Shown: positions 14,943 to 22,591 of the stretch, piece by piece
How positions within the stretch are numbered: the stretch's first letter is position 1
Layout: each line of letters opens with the position of its first letter
NCBI GenBank assembly: GCA_017507855.1
Contig: JAFWAE010000024.1
Coordinates: 1 to 46,951 of the forward strand
Reading direction: 5' to 3'
DNA from: Clostridia bacterium
Lineage (GTDB): Bacteria > Bacillota > Clostridia > Oscillospirales > RGIG5554
DNA length: 46,951 nt
Position numbers and translations under genes: made by a program
Notes under the pieces: generated by a model
Databases searched by the model: none
The model's input: only the letters and a program-made list of their open reading frames with translations
What the model was told of the DNA's origin: nothing

Positions 14943-14971
14943 AGTATAGCACGGTGCTTTTCCGCTGTCAA
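14943..14971 (-). promoter_or_regulatory. Sigma-A promoter of the XRE/ImmA pair
   Basis: Read on the minus strand: TTGACA (14966-14971), 17-bp spacer, TATACT (14943-14948), about 60 nt before the ATG. Confidence 0.75.
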
Positions 14972-14989
14972 GAGGTTTTTTCGTATTTT

Positions 14990-16198
14990 TTATTGATTTT
15001 TTCCGAAAAGATCCCAGTATTCCTCAAAGCAAATGCCGTTTTCCATGATATAGGTGGCCGATTCCACCCCCACGTAACGGAAATGCCAAGGCTCGGATAC
15101 GATGCCGGTCAGGTCGCTTTTGTTGGGCAGGTAGCGCAGAATATAGCCGTATTCGTGGCAATGGGCCGCCAGCCATTTTCCTGCGGCGGTGTCGGCAAAG
15201 CTGTCGTTCAGGGAGCCGTCCAGGGAAAGGTCGGCCGCCAGACCCGTCTGATGCTCGCTGGTGCCGGGAATGGCCACGATCGTGGCGGCCATGGCGGGGG
15301 CATCGTCCCCGTATTTGGGGCGATAGGCCTCGATCTTGGCCTCGTAAAGCTGGCTTTGCTTGCTGTAGGTGCGGTAGGCACTGACCAGCATCAGATCGCC
15401 GTGACCGGCTTCCTCGGCCGCATCCAGCATGGCTTCCAGCGCATCGGCGGCGGGTTCTACCATTTTATAATAGGTGTGGGCGGTATTGCGCATGTTGGTG
15501 GGGGCGTAGTCCGCACCCAAGGGGTTTGACTTGTTGACCAGCACCAAAAGGGGATCGCTTAAGTCGGGGGCGTGTACCTCTGCTGTGGGGGGCACCGTTT
15601 CGGGGGCCGTGGTGGCAGGCTGGGTATTGGGCGCCGTTTCCGGTAAGGTAGCGGGGGCGATCAAAAAGGCAGGGGAGGCATCCTTTTTCAGGGTCAGCAC
15701 GGCTTGCCAGGTGCCGTTGGCCTTTTGGGTGGCCTCAAAGCTCAGCCCCGTCATCATTTGGGTGAACAGGGCCGGGTGGGCAAAGACCTCATCCCCTTGG
15801 GCAAAGACCTTGGCGGGGAGGTTGAGGAGTACGCCGTTGCATTCAAAGGTCTCCGAACCGATCTCCAGGGTGGCCTTTCCGCCGTTGTTGGGGCAGGTCA
15901 AAAGCACGTAATTGCCGATGCGGGTGCTTTCGATGCCCACGCTGACAGAGGCGTTGAGCAGCGGGATGAACACCGTGCCGTCCTGTACGCCTGCCTCGGA
16001 TTCCAGGGTATATTTTCCGTTTAAGGAGTAGATCACCGCTTTTTTGGGGGCGGGGCTCAGGTCGATCACCCCAAGCAGGGAGGCGGCCAGGGTTCCCCCC
16101 AGCATGATAACGGCCATGGTTGCGGCAAGGGCCTTGATCATGGCGGCGCGGCGATCCTTGCGGCGGCGTCCGGGGGCGGAGGGTTTGGGATTAGTCAT
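14990..16198 (-). CDS. VanY-type D-alanyl-D-alanine carboxypeptidase (M15B)
   Basis: A 402-aa membrane-anchored peptidase that trims terminal D-Ala from peptidoglycan stem peptides. Membrane helix about 20-45; a beta-rich N-terminal region (about 50-160, resembling copper-amine-oxidase-N wall domains, uncertain); a T/P-rich linker with PATTAPETVPP; then the M15B catalytic domain (about 210-390). The zinc and catalytic motifs are present: SAYRTYSKQ, SEHQTGLAADLS and SEPWHFRY. I start it at ATG 16198 (AGGA 10 nt upstream), although an in-frame GTG at 16222 exists. No vanRS or vanHAX genes are near, so it is likely a housekeeping enzyme. Confidence 0.88.
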   Translation of the reverse strand: MTNPKPSAPGRRRKDRRAAMIKALAATMAVIMLGGTLAASLLGVIDLSPAPKKAVIYSLNGKYTLESEAGVQDGTVFIPLLNASVSVGIESTRIGNYVLLTCPNNGGKATLEIGSETFECNGVLLNLPAKVFAQGDEVFAHPALFTQMMTGLSFEATQKANGTWQAVLTLKKDASPAFLIAPATLPETAPNTQPATTAPETVPPTAEVHAPDLSDPLLVLVNKSNPLGADYAPTNMRNTAHTYYKMVEPAADALEAMLDAAEEAGHGDLMLVSAYRTYSKQSQLYEAKIEAYRPKYGDDAPAMAATIVAIPGTSEHQTGLAADLSLDGSLNDSFADTAAGKWLAAHCHEYGYILRYLPNKSDLTGIVSEPWHFRYVGVESATYIMENGICFEEYWDLFGKNQ

Positions 16199-16233
16199 GC
16201 TTTTTGATCCTGCTTTCTTCACACATTTTCAAT

Positions 16234-16261
16234 ATTATACCACAAAAAAACGCAAAAGCAA
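16234..16261 (-). promoter_or_regulatory. Promoter of the VanY-type gene
   Basis: On the minus strand an extended -10, TGGTATAAT with TATAAT at 16234-16239, is preceded by TTGCTT (16256-16261) at a 16-bp spacing. Confidence 0.6.
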
Positions 16262-16298
16262 AGAAAAAAAGAAAAAACTTGAGTCGAAAAAAGGGAAA

Positions 16299-16976
16299 TC
16301 AGCCGTTGGTCGCATCGCCGTTGCCGAAAACGGGGATCTGTTCGCCCAAAAAAGTGGGCTTTGGCTTGGCAAGGGCGTAGAAAAAGTCTTTGCAACGGGC
16401 GGCAAATTCCCGCAAAGTGTTGTACAGATTGGTGCTTTGGGCATACGGGCGCAGATCGGCGGCTACCCCTACTGCTTCCAGCCCCAGCACACGGGCAATG
16501 TATAAGGCGCGGGGCAGATGATAGCCCTGGGTCACGATCACCACGCGGCGGGCGCAGAAGACCTCCTTGGCGCGGTACAGGCTTTCGTAGGTGGAAAAGC
16601 CCGCGTGATCCATAAATACGCAGGAGGAGGGAACGCCCCGTTCCACCGCCCAGCTTTTCATCGCGTTGACCTCGTCGTAATGGGTACGTCCGTGGTCGCC
16701 GCTCATTAGTAAGCGTTGGCTGGCGCCCGCTTCATACAGCTCCAGTCCTTGGGTGAGGCGGTCGGTGAGCATATAGCTGGGGCTTCCGTCAGCCAGCACC
16801 CCCGCTCCCAAAACCAAAATGCAATCGGCTTGCAAGGAGGAGGCCTGCTGCAGGGTCAGCGTTTCGCCCCGGGCAGAGGCCAGCATATACCCGTTGATCC
16901 CCAGGGGAAGACCCGCGAGGACAGCCAGCACGATTCCCAACAGAGTTGCGATCTTGCGGCGTTTCGTTTTTTTCAC
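16299..16976 (-). CDS. YdcF/SanA-like (DUF218) membrane-anchored protein
   Basis: A 225-aa protein with a basic N-terminus, one membrane helix (about 9-32) and a DUF218/YdcF-type Rossmann-like domain. Recognisable motifs are CILVLGAGVLADG, LLMSGDHGRTHYDE, and VIVTQGYHLPRALYIAR. Family members (SanA, YdcF, ElyC) affect envelope integrity, and ElyC acts on the lipid carrier/peptidoglycan pathway in E. coli; the chemistry here is unknown. The start is GTG 16976 behind AAAGGAG; the ATG-type reading beginning at 17021 lacks a ribosome site. It is upstream of the VanY gene on the same strand, consistent with an envelope neighbourhood. Confidence 0.8.
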   Translation of the reverse strand: MKKTKRRKIATLLGIVLAVLAGLPLGINGYMLASARGETLTLQQASSLQADCILVLGAGVLADGSPSYMLTDRLTQGLELYEAGASQRLLMSGDHGRTHYDEVNAMKSWAVERGVPSSCVFMDHAGFSTYESLYRAKEVFCARRVVIVTQGYHLPRALYIARVLGLEAVGVAADLRPYAQSTNLYNTLREFAARCKDFFYALAKPKPTFLGEQIPVFGNGDATNG

Positions 16977-17009
16977 GGCGGTTACTCCTTTGCTTTGGGC
17001 GTTGCTTTC

Positions 17010-17018
17010 ATTATACCA
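17010..17018 (-). promoter_or_regulatory. Extended -10 promoter of the YdcF-like gene
   Basis: On the minus strand TGGTATAAT (TATAAT at 17010-17015), with no good -35 box. It lies 34 nt before the GTG start. Confidence 0.5.
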
Positions 17019-17060
17019 CAAAAACCGCTTTTTTGCCTTGCGTTTTCTTTATCTTTTCAA

Positions 17061-17102
17061 AAAAAAGAAAAAAGCCCTGCGGCGCGGTGGCCGCAGGGCT
17101 TT
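17061..17102 (-). terminator. Intrinsic terminator of the beta-helix lipoprotein operon
   Basis: AGCCCTGCGG (17073-17082) pairs with CCGCAGGGCT (17091-17100). On the minus strand a T-rich tail follows directly, 12 nt after the stop codon of the gene at 17114. Confidence 0.8.
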
Positions 17103-17113
17103 GGAAAAAGGGC

Positions 17114-20100
17114 TTATACGTAAGGATTGGGGGTAGCAGGACAGGCGTTGATCTCCACCTCTGCATCGCCCTCCACCTTGATCTGCGCACCGTTATGAAG
17201 GGCGCCGGGGGTGTAGATCATGGTGCCCGACAGCAGGACCTTGGCCCCCGCTTCGCCCAATACGTGGGTGCGGTTAGCTTGAGCAAAGCGCCCGAAATAG
17301 AATTCTGTGACGCCGCCCTTGGCGTGAACAACGGGGTCACCGGGGTCAAAAAGGTTGGTGGCAATCAGACGAATCGTACCGTCTTCTACCAAAAATCCCG
17401 TATTGTTTTGACCATGACAACCTAAAGTGTTAAACGTAGCCACCGTATCTCCACAGCCTTTGATCATTTCCACATAGGTCATGGGATCCAAGCTTCCTAC
17501 GCAGCAAATACCGCTACCGTAGAAGTTCAACTCGCCCCCCGCTTCAATGCGGTAGCCAACTTCAGACGCATCGGTACCGTTGATAACAGCCGTCAGCTTT
17601 TGAGTGCCACCCTTGCCCTGGGAAATGAATTTCATATTGTACTTACTTCCGAAACCTGCGTTCATTAACATTTGCAGATTTTGATTATCACCCAACAGGA
17701 AGAACGTGTTCTCCTCCATCAGGTTTTGAAGGAAGTGTGTCCAGGGATTGTCACCTAAGCCGGAGGCGTCACCGCCGCCTACGCCGTTGGTGGAGACGTT
17801 GGGGCGATTGGGGGTAATGCCGCCCGACCAGTATCCGGGATGGAGGTGGCTGAATTCAATGCGTCCGGTGCCGCTGTTGTTTCCGGCAAAGATGCCCACC
17901 TTCAGAGATTGTCCGCGGGCGCCGCTGATAAAGAAATTGGAGGTGTCTTCCGCAGAACCGAAGTCGGCCAGGTTGTAGGAGTTGACTACCAACACATCGA
18001 CAAGCCAGCAATCGGGACCCAGGGCCTTGATCGTGTAGGGATAGGGGATATAGTCGTTGTTGGATTTCTGTTCGGGATAGAAGAACTGCAGGCCGCGAAT
18101 CCCCGCTCCCTTTTCCAGAGAAATAACAGAGGGAGCACTTTCATCGCCCTTGCCGCTATATACGAAGAACATGGTGCAGTAGGAGTAGTTTTGGGTCGCG
18201 GCTTCGGAAACACCGCGCAGCTCAACACCTGTGGGGACGGTCACCGTTCCGCGCAGGCAATATTTGCCGGGCTGGACCAAGACGATACCACCTGTTTTAC
18301 TTGCATCGTTCAATGCCTTTTGCAGGGCTTCGGTCACATCCTCCTGTCCTGTCTTATCTACGCCGTAATCAGCAAGCAGATACAGTTTTTTTGCGGAAGC
18401 AGAAGGATAGGCGTCCACAAATTCGTAATCCTCATAACGGAGAAGTTTTTGGTCAATGATTGCCTTGGAGTTGACGTAGAGCTTGGAATCAAACCCATCG
18501 GGAATGTCGATTTCGGGTTCTGCAGAGGCAAAGGTACATCCCAACACGGAAAGTCCCTTAGCGGCCGAGGTGCCTACCAGGATTTCGTTGCCCTTTTGCA
18601 GGAATTGGCACTGCTCCAAATAAGTGTTGCCACCGATGACGGAAACGGCATTTTTCGTCCAGCCGTCAAAGGAACAGTTCATGGCCTGAATATTGGCGTT
18701 TCCGAATTTGCCCAATATGCCGTACTCGGGAGAGCCGGTTACGGTTATGCCGTTAAGAAAGACATTGGTGAAATATTTTTGGGTAAAGCGGATACCGGCA
18801 GAATCGGGAGCGTTGACTACTTCGATATAGCCGTTTTCCAACTGACTTCCATTATAGGTAACATCTTCCAGCAAAAGGCCTGTATGGCAACCTGTGAAGC
18901 GGAACTTGTATACCATGGCACCGCCCAAACCTGCCCAGGTGTTGTTTTCGGGAATGGAGGTCTTGCGAATGGTCAGCGCCGTGCCCAGCCCGTGGGATTC
19001 CACATCATACAGGAACAGGGCGTCGTTGCGCTCACATACATAGCCCAGGGCGTTTTCCATGGTCTTAGCGTATGCGGCCAGGTCGGCGTCGGTTTTGGGA
19101 GCGCCGTAAAAGCCGCACTCACCGTAATAATCGGCGTCGAAAATGCAGTGGATCATACGGTTGTTGTCGCCGGAGTTATCGGTATGGAAGCCAACCTTTA
19201 AGGGGGAGGCCCAAATATTCTGCCAAATGTGAGTGCCATTATGGACCGCCGCAAAGAAGAGGGGGTAGGAAGCATTATAGATCATCAGATCCTTGGAAAT
19301 GGTCGAGGAGGTCATGGTCGTCCCCAAACCGATGCAAGGAGCCAGATCCAAGGAGTCGCTGAAGCTTTGGTTGACGTAGTAGAAGGCCATATTTTTGATG
19401 CCGGAGGTGTTGGAAAGCTGAATCAGAGGGGTATTCATCTTTCCCGTTACAGCATAGTCGGTGATAAGAGTAGAGCCTCCGCCTTGAGGAGTGAGCTCAG
19501 GGCTTTCGTACGTGCCTCGCAAAACCACATCAGAGGGAATAAACAAGGATTGGCTAATGTAGTACACACCGTTAGGGACGAAGACGGTACCACCTCCGGC
19601 TTTGGAAACGGCACGGATGGCGTTGATAAAGGCTACGGAATCGTCTGTCACTCCGTCACCTACGGCACCGTAGGCTACGACGTTGGCGCTGGCTACACAG
19701 ACTTCGCCGGTCTTGTATTCAAACGGGACGATAAAGGGAGTGACCCCCTCCAAAGCAGCATAAAATTGCTTGTCTTCCGAGGAAAGCTTGGTAAAGCCCT
19801 GACTCATTTCGGCAGGAAGGGGATCAGCTTGAACCAAAGTATCCTCACCGGGCAGGGGATAGAGAATCAGTTCTTCCGTGCCTTGGAACTGGAAGTAACC
19901 TTCCTCACGGATGGCCTTGGGACTGTCATCCAGCACGTCGCAGAGCACGATGCCGTTGACAGAGCAAAACAGGCGTACACCCTCGTCCGTGGTCAGAGTC
20001 AGCACACGGAAGGTATTATACACCTCTCCCATCGTGTACTCCTTGGTGACCTTGGGAGAAATGACGGTAGAGTCGGTTTGGGTAAAGCGGACTACCTCCA

Positions 20101-20569
20101 AAGAGATTTCTTTATTGGAGATATTGAAAATGTAGGTGTAGCTGTTGCAACCGATGCCGCATCCGCCTCCCTCTGAGGCGTGGTGAGTGTTAAACAGAAA
20201 ATTGCGGTCAGTTCCTTTGAAATAGAATTTGGCACCCAATTCCACATAAGAAGAATTGACCTCGGGGTTGCTGACAGTGAGCAGACTGCCGATAGTTCCC
20301 TGGATCTTCATAGTACCGTCTTCGTTATACACCAGGTAGTCCTGATAAGATTGACCGAAATTCCCCAAATCGTCCCAGAATGAAGCGGTCATAGACAGGG
20401 TCTTATCGGTATATACCGGCACAGGCTCTTGCGTAATGGGTTGCGTGACCGGATCAGTGGAAGCGGGCTGTGAGGATGGCTCGGTAGTAGCCGGAGCGGT
20501 AGCGGGACCGCCGCAGGCAGTGCAAAGCATGGCCACAGCCAAAAACGCTATGAAGGCTTTTTTCATCAT
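17114..20569 (-). CDS. Large lipoprotein with two pectate-lyase-type beta-helix domains
   Basis: A 1151-aa exported lipoprotein: signal peptide, lipobox LCTAC with Cys19 as anchor, then a T/P/Q-rich linker. Residues about 60-240 may be a lectin-like beta-sandwich. Two Pectate_lyase_3-type right-handed beta-helices follow; each opens with the diagnostic pattern of the family: AYGAVGDGVTDDSVAFINAI (about 300) and YGVDKTGQEDVTEALQKAL (about 730), followed by PNGVYYISQSLFIPSDV and PGKYCLRGTVTVPTGV. Such proteins bind or cleave pectic or rhamnogalacturonan-type polysaccharides; I cannot see a decisive catalytic residue. The start ATG 20569 (or 20566) follows GGAGAAAAC. It is the second gene of an operon with the GH127-like protein. 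Confidence 0.8.
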   Translation of the reverse strand: MMKKAFIAFLAVAMLCTACGGPATAPATTEPSSQPASTDPVTQPITQEPVPVYTDKTLSMTASFWDDLGNFGQSYQDYLVYNEDGTMKIQGTIGSLLTVSNPEVNSSYVELGAKFYFKGTDRNFLFNTHHASEGGGCGIGCNSYTYIFNISNKEISLEVVRFTQTDSTVISPKVTKEYTMGEVYNTFRVLTLTTDEGVRLFCSVNGIVLCDVLDDSPKAIREEGYFQFQGTEELILYPLPGEDTLVQADPLPAEMSQGFTKLSSEDKQFYAALEGVTPFIVPFEYKTGEVCVASANVVAYGAVGDGVTDDSVAFINAIRAVSKAGGGTVFVPNGVYYISQSLFIPSDVVLRGTYESPELTPQGGGSTLITDYAVTGKMNTPLIQLSNTSGIKNMAFYYVNQSFSDSLDLAPCIGLGTTMTSSTISKDLMIYNASYPLFFAAVHNGTHIWQNIWASPLKVGFHTDNSGDNNRMIHCIFDADYYGECGFYGAPKTDADLAAYAKTMENALGYVCERNDALFLYDVESHGLGTALTIRKTSIPENNTWAGLGGAMVYKFRFTGCHTGLLLEDVTYNGSQLENGYIEVVNAPDSAGIRFTQKYFTNVFLNGITVTGSPEYGILGKFGNANIQAMNCSFDGWTKNAVSVIGGNTYLEQCQFLQKGNEILVGTSAAKGLSVLGCTFASAEPEIDIPDGFDSKLYVNSKAIIDQKLLRYEDYEFVDAYPSASAKKLYLLADYGVDKTGQEDVTEALQKALNDASKTGGIVLVQPGKYCLRGTVTVPTGVELRGVSEAATQNYSYCTMFFVYSGKGDESAPSVISLEKGAGIRGLQFFYPEQKSNNDYIPYPYTIKALGPDCWLVDVLVVNSYNLADFGSAEDTSNFFISGARGQSLKVGIFAGNNSGTGRIEFSHLHPGYWSGGITPNRPNVSTNGVGGGDASGLGDNPWTHFLQNLMEENTFFLLGDNQNLQMLMNAGFGSKYNMKFISQGKGGTQKLTAVINGTDASEVGYRIEAGGELNFYGSGICCVGSLDPMTYVEMIKGCGDTVATFNTLGCHGQNNTGFLVEDGTIRLIATNLFDPGDPVVHAKGGVTEFYFGRFAQANRTHVLGEAGAKVLLSGTMIYTPGALHNGAQIKVEGDAEVEINACPATPNPYV

Positions 20570-20629
20570 AAAGTTTTCTCCTTTTTAACAGATATATTGA
20601 AGACCATTTTACCGGAATCGCATCCGTTT

Positions 20630-22207
20630 TTATTCCAACGTAGGATAGAAGGGGCGCGGGCAATCGTTGGGCTTGATGCCCAGCACCTCGTCGCCGCGCA
20701 CCTTGAAGGTGTAGGTCTCACCGTTGCGCAAGGTCTCGTCAAAGGTGTCCTCGGGCAAAGAGTAGCGCACGCAGACCGCCGTTCCCTCTTCGAGCTTGCC
20801 CAATCGTGTCCAAATTCCCATAGCGGTCGTTTCAATGGGCTTGCCATCGGCCGTGATTTCCAACACCTCAGCCCATTTGGGAATGCGGATCTTGACGGCA
20901 TTGGTCTTTTTCATCACAAAGCGGACGCAGGCCTCTTCCTCATAACTGACCTTCATCTTCAGATCGTCGCTTTCAAAATCGAAATGGAGGAAGATCTCCA
21001 ACCCCGTAGCGCTGTGACGCACCGTATTGCTGTACAGATCCGTCAGTGCATGCATACAAGCGCAGGTTACATCCGTGGTATTTCCTTTTCTGCCGTGGGC
21101 TGCCAAATGGATGTTAAAACCGCCGATACAGCGTTGATTGAGTATTTCGGAGGTGTCGTTTCCGCATTTTCCCTCCCAGGCCCGTAACGGCGGGTTAAAG
21201 GGCTCCGTGATCTGGGCGGCAAATACGCGCGAACGAAGCAAATGCTCAGGATAATCCGCAAACTGCTCACATCCCTCGTCAACCAACCAACGAGCGATCA
21301 AAGCCATATCGCAGGTGGACGCAGGATCGCCCGCATCGTAGGCAAAAATGGCGTGATTGCAGAAACCGCTTCGCTTCACGTAGGGCATCAAATATTTTTC
21401 AAAGGCTACGGCGGCACGTTCGATGTACTTGCGCTGCTTAGTTACCTGACCGTATACGATCAAGCTCTGTACCGTTCCGCAGGAGGAGTGCATGTGGCAA
21501 TACGGGGTGATATCCTTGACCGTTCCGTCAGGCATAAACACGTCGCGGTACAGAATCTCGGCAAAACGGTTTGCCAAACGCAAAAGCACCTCGTCCTTCG
21601 TTTCCTCATACAGCCAACAAAGGGGTCCCAGCACACGTCCAAAGGTATTCATGGGATATCCGTGGTTGAACTTGGGTTCTCCCTTTACTACCTTGAAATA
21701 TTCCAACTCGGAAATTTTCCAATACTGGTACGTATCTCCCGAACCGGGTTCGGGCAACACCTCGGGCTCTGTAAAGATGCGTTCCAAGGTCTCCCCCATA
21801 CGATGGGCCGCTTCTTTGGCCCAATGGCTGTTGCGGTGACGGATCAAAGCCAGCAGAAGCAAAGCCCATTCACGCAAGGAGTGCAGTTCCAGTTCTTGAG
21901 GCCAAGCAGGATCTTCAAAAGGTTGAAAAGCCAGACCGTCAGGCTGATTAAAATAGCGGTATGCGTTGTTCAGCATGCCCGCCTCTACGTCCGGCGGCAC
22001 GACAAAATCAGGAAGTACCTGCTCCAAACGGGTAACGGCATCCCACCAGCGACCCAGATTATGGCAGGTCCATCCCATATGAGAGAATACATCTCCGTTA
22101 TCGTCGAATTCCATGCTCCAATAAGGCAGATAGTCCCGGTCGCGTGCAATGACGCCCAAAACATTTTGTGCTCCCAACTTCAGAGCTGTTTTCAAATCTT
22201 GATTCAT
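20630..22207 (-). CDS. GH127/DUF1680-like (alpha/alpha)6-barrel glycosidase-like protein
   Basis: A 525-aa protein lacking a signal peptide, so probably cytoplasmic. It looks like an alpha/alpha-barrel glycoside hydrolase of the beta-L-arabinofuranosidase (GH127/DUF1680) type: helical core to about residue 390, with the Cys-containing segment TTDVTCACMHALTDLYSNTV matching the cysteine-motif region of GH127, then a beta-sandwich C-terminus (RIPKWAEVLEITADGKPIE). Assignment to that exact family is tentative; other DUF4962-like barrels are possible. It starts at ATG 22207 after AAAGAAG and precedes the beta-helix lipoprotein by 60 nt, so the two probably work on one plant-cell-wall glycan. Confidence 0.65.
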   Translation of the reverse strand: MNQDLKTALKLGAQNVLGVIARDRDYLPYWSMEFDDNGDVFSHMGWTCHNLGRWWDAVTRLEQVLPDFVVPPDVEAGMLNNAYRYFNQPDGLAFQPFEDPAWPQELELHSLREWALLLLALIRHRNSHWAKEAAHRMGETLERIFTEPEVLPEPGSGDTYQYWKISELEYFKVVKGEPKFNHGYPMNTFGRVLGPLCWLYEETKDEVLLRLANRFAEILYRDVFMPDGTVKDITPYCHMHSSCGTVQSLIVYGQVTKQRKYIERAAVAFEKYLMPYVKRSGFCNHAIFAYDAGDPASTCDMALIARWLVDEGCEQFADYPEHLLRSRVFAAQITEPFNPPLRAWEGKCGNDTSEILNQRCIGGFNIHLAAHGRKGNTTDVTCACMHALTDLYSNTVRHSATGLEIFLHFDFESDDLKMKVSYEEEACVRFVMKKTNAVKIRIPKWAEVLEITADGKPIETTAMGIWTRLGKLEEGTAVCVRYSLPEDTFDETLRNGETYTFKVRGDEVLGIKPNDCPRPFYPTLE

Positions 22208-22271
22208 ACGTTATTCTTCTTTCCCGATATGTAACTTTAAGTAAAATTTGTACAGTGTATCAGTAAAAAAA

Positions 22272-22334
22272 TCATGGACTTTCTTTTTCAATCAAAAACG
22301 CGGCCATAAAAGTCTTTTTAGCGGGTCTTTTCAT
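22272..22334 (-). CDS. 20-aa ORF in the leader of the GH127-like operon
   Basis: ATG 22334 to TGA 22272 encodes MKRPAKKTFMAAFLIEKESP. A strong ribosome site AAAGGAGATG stands 8 nt upstream, and a promoter at 22368-22395 drives it. The GH127-like start codon is 65 nt after the stop, with no evident terminator between, so both are probably on one mRNA. It could be a regulatory leader peptide or a free-standing small basic peptide. I do not recognise it. Confidence 0.45.
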   Translation of the reverse strand: MKRPAKKTFMAAFLIEKESP

Positions 22335-22367
22335 GGGAACATCTCCTTTGCGTGAAATCCTGCTTTT

Positions 22368-22395
22368 ATTTTATCATGACGGAAGAGTTTGTCAA
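22368..22395 (-). promoter_or_regulatory. Promoter of the GH127-like / beta-helix operon
   Basis: On the minus strand: TTGACA (22390-22395), 16-bp spacer, TAAAAT (22368-22373). The remaining DNA of the 22208-22591 gap is AT-rich; besides the 20-aa ORF and the opposite promoter I see only a possible GC-rich hairpin near 22545-22575. Confidence 0.65.
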
Positions 22396-22499
22396 CAGGA
22401 TAATTTTCATATAAATACGACAATCTTCATCTTTCTTTTGTTTTTGAATGCTTTTTAAAAAAAAGTTTTTCTTCTCCTAAGGGATGAGGGCGCGTTCTC

Positions 22500-22528
22500 T
22501 TGTTTTTTTTATGCTTTTGTGGTAAAAT
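22500..22528 (+). promoter_or_regulatory. Promoter of the beta-CASP nuclease gene
   Basis: TTGTTT (22500-22505), 17-bp spacer, TAAAAT (22523-22528), preceded by TGG as an extended -10. The leader holds CCCGG and CCGGG segments that may form a hairpin. Confidence 0.55.
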
Positions 22529-22591
22529 AAAAATTAGAAAGATTTCCCCGGCGGTGGGCGAAAGACCCCGGGACGGAGGTTCGATTTTTTT

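Noticed and set aside
17840..19201. 453-codon plus-strand ORF opposite the beta-helix lipoprotein
   Set aside because: Antisense shadow. The minus-strand frame has a signal peptide, lipobox and recognisable domains.
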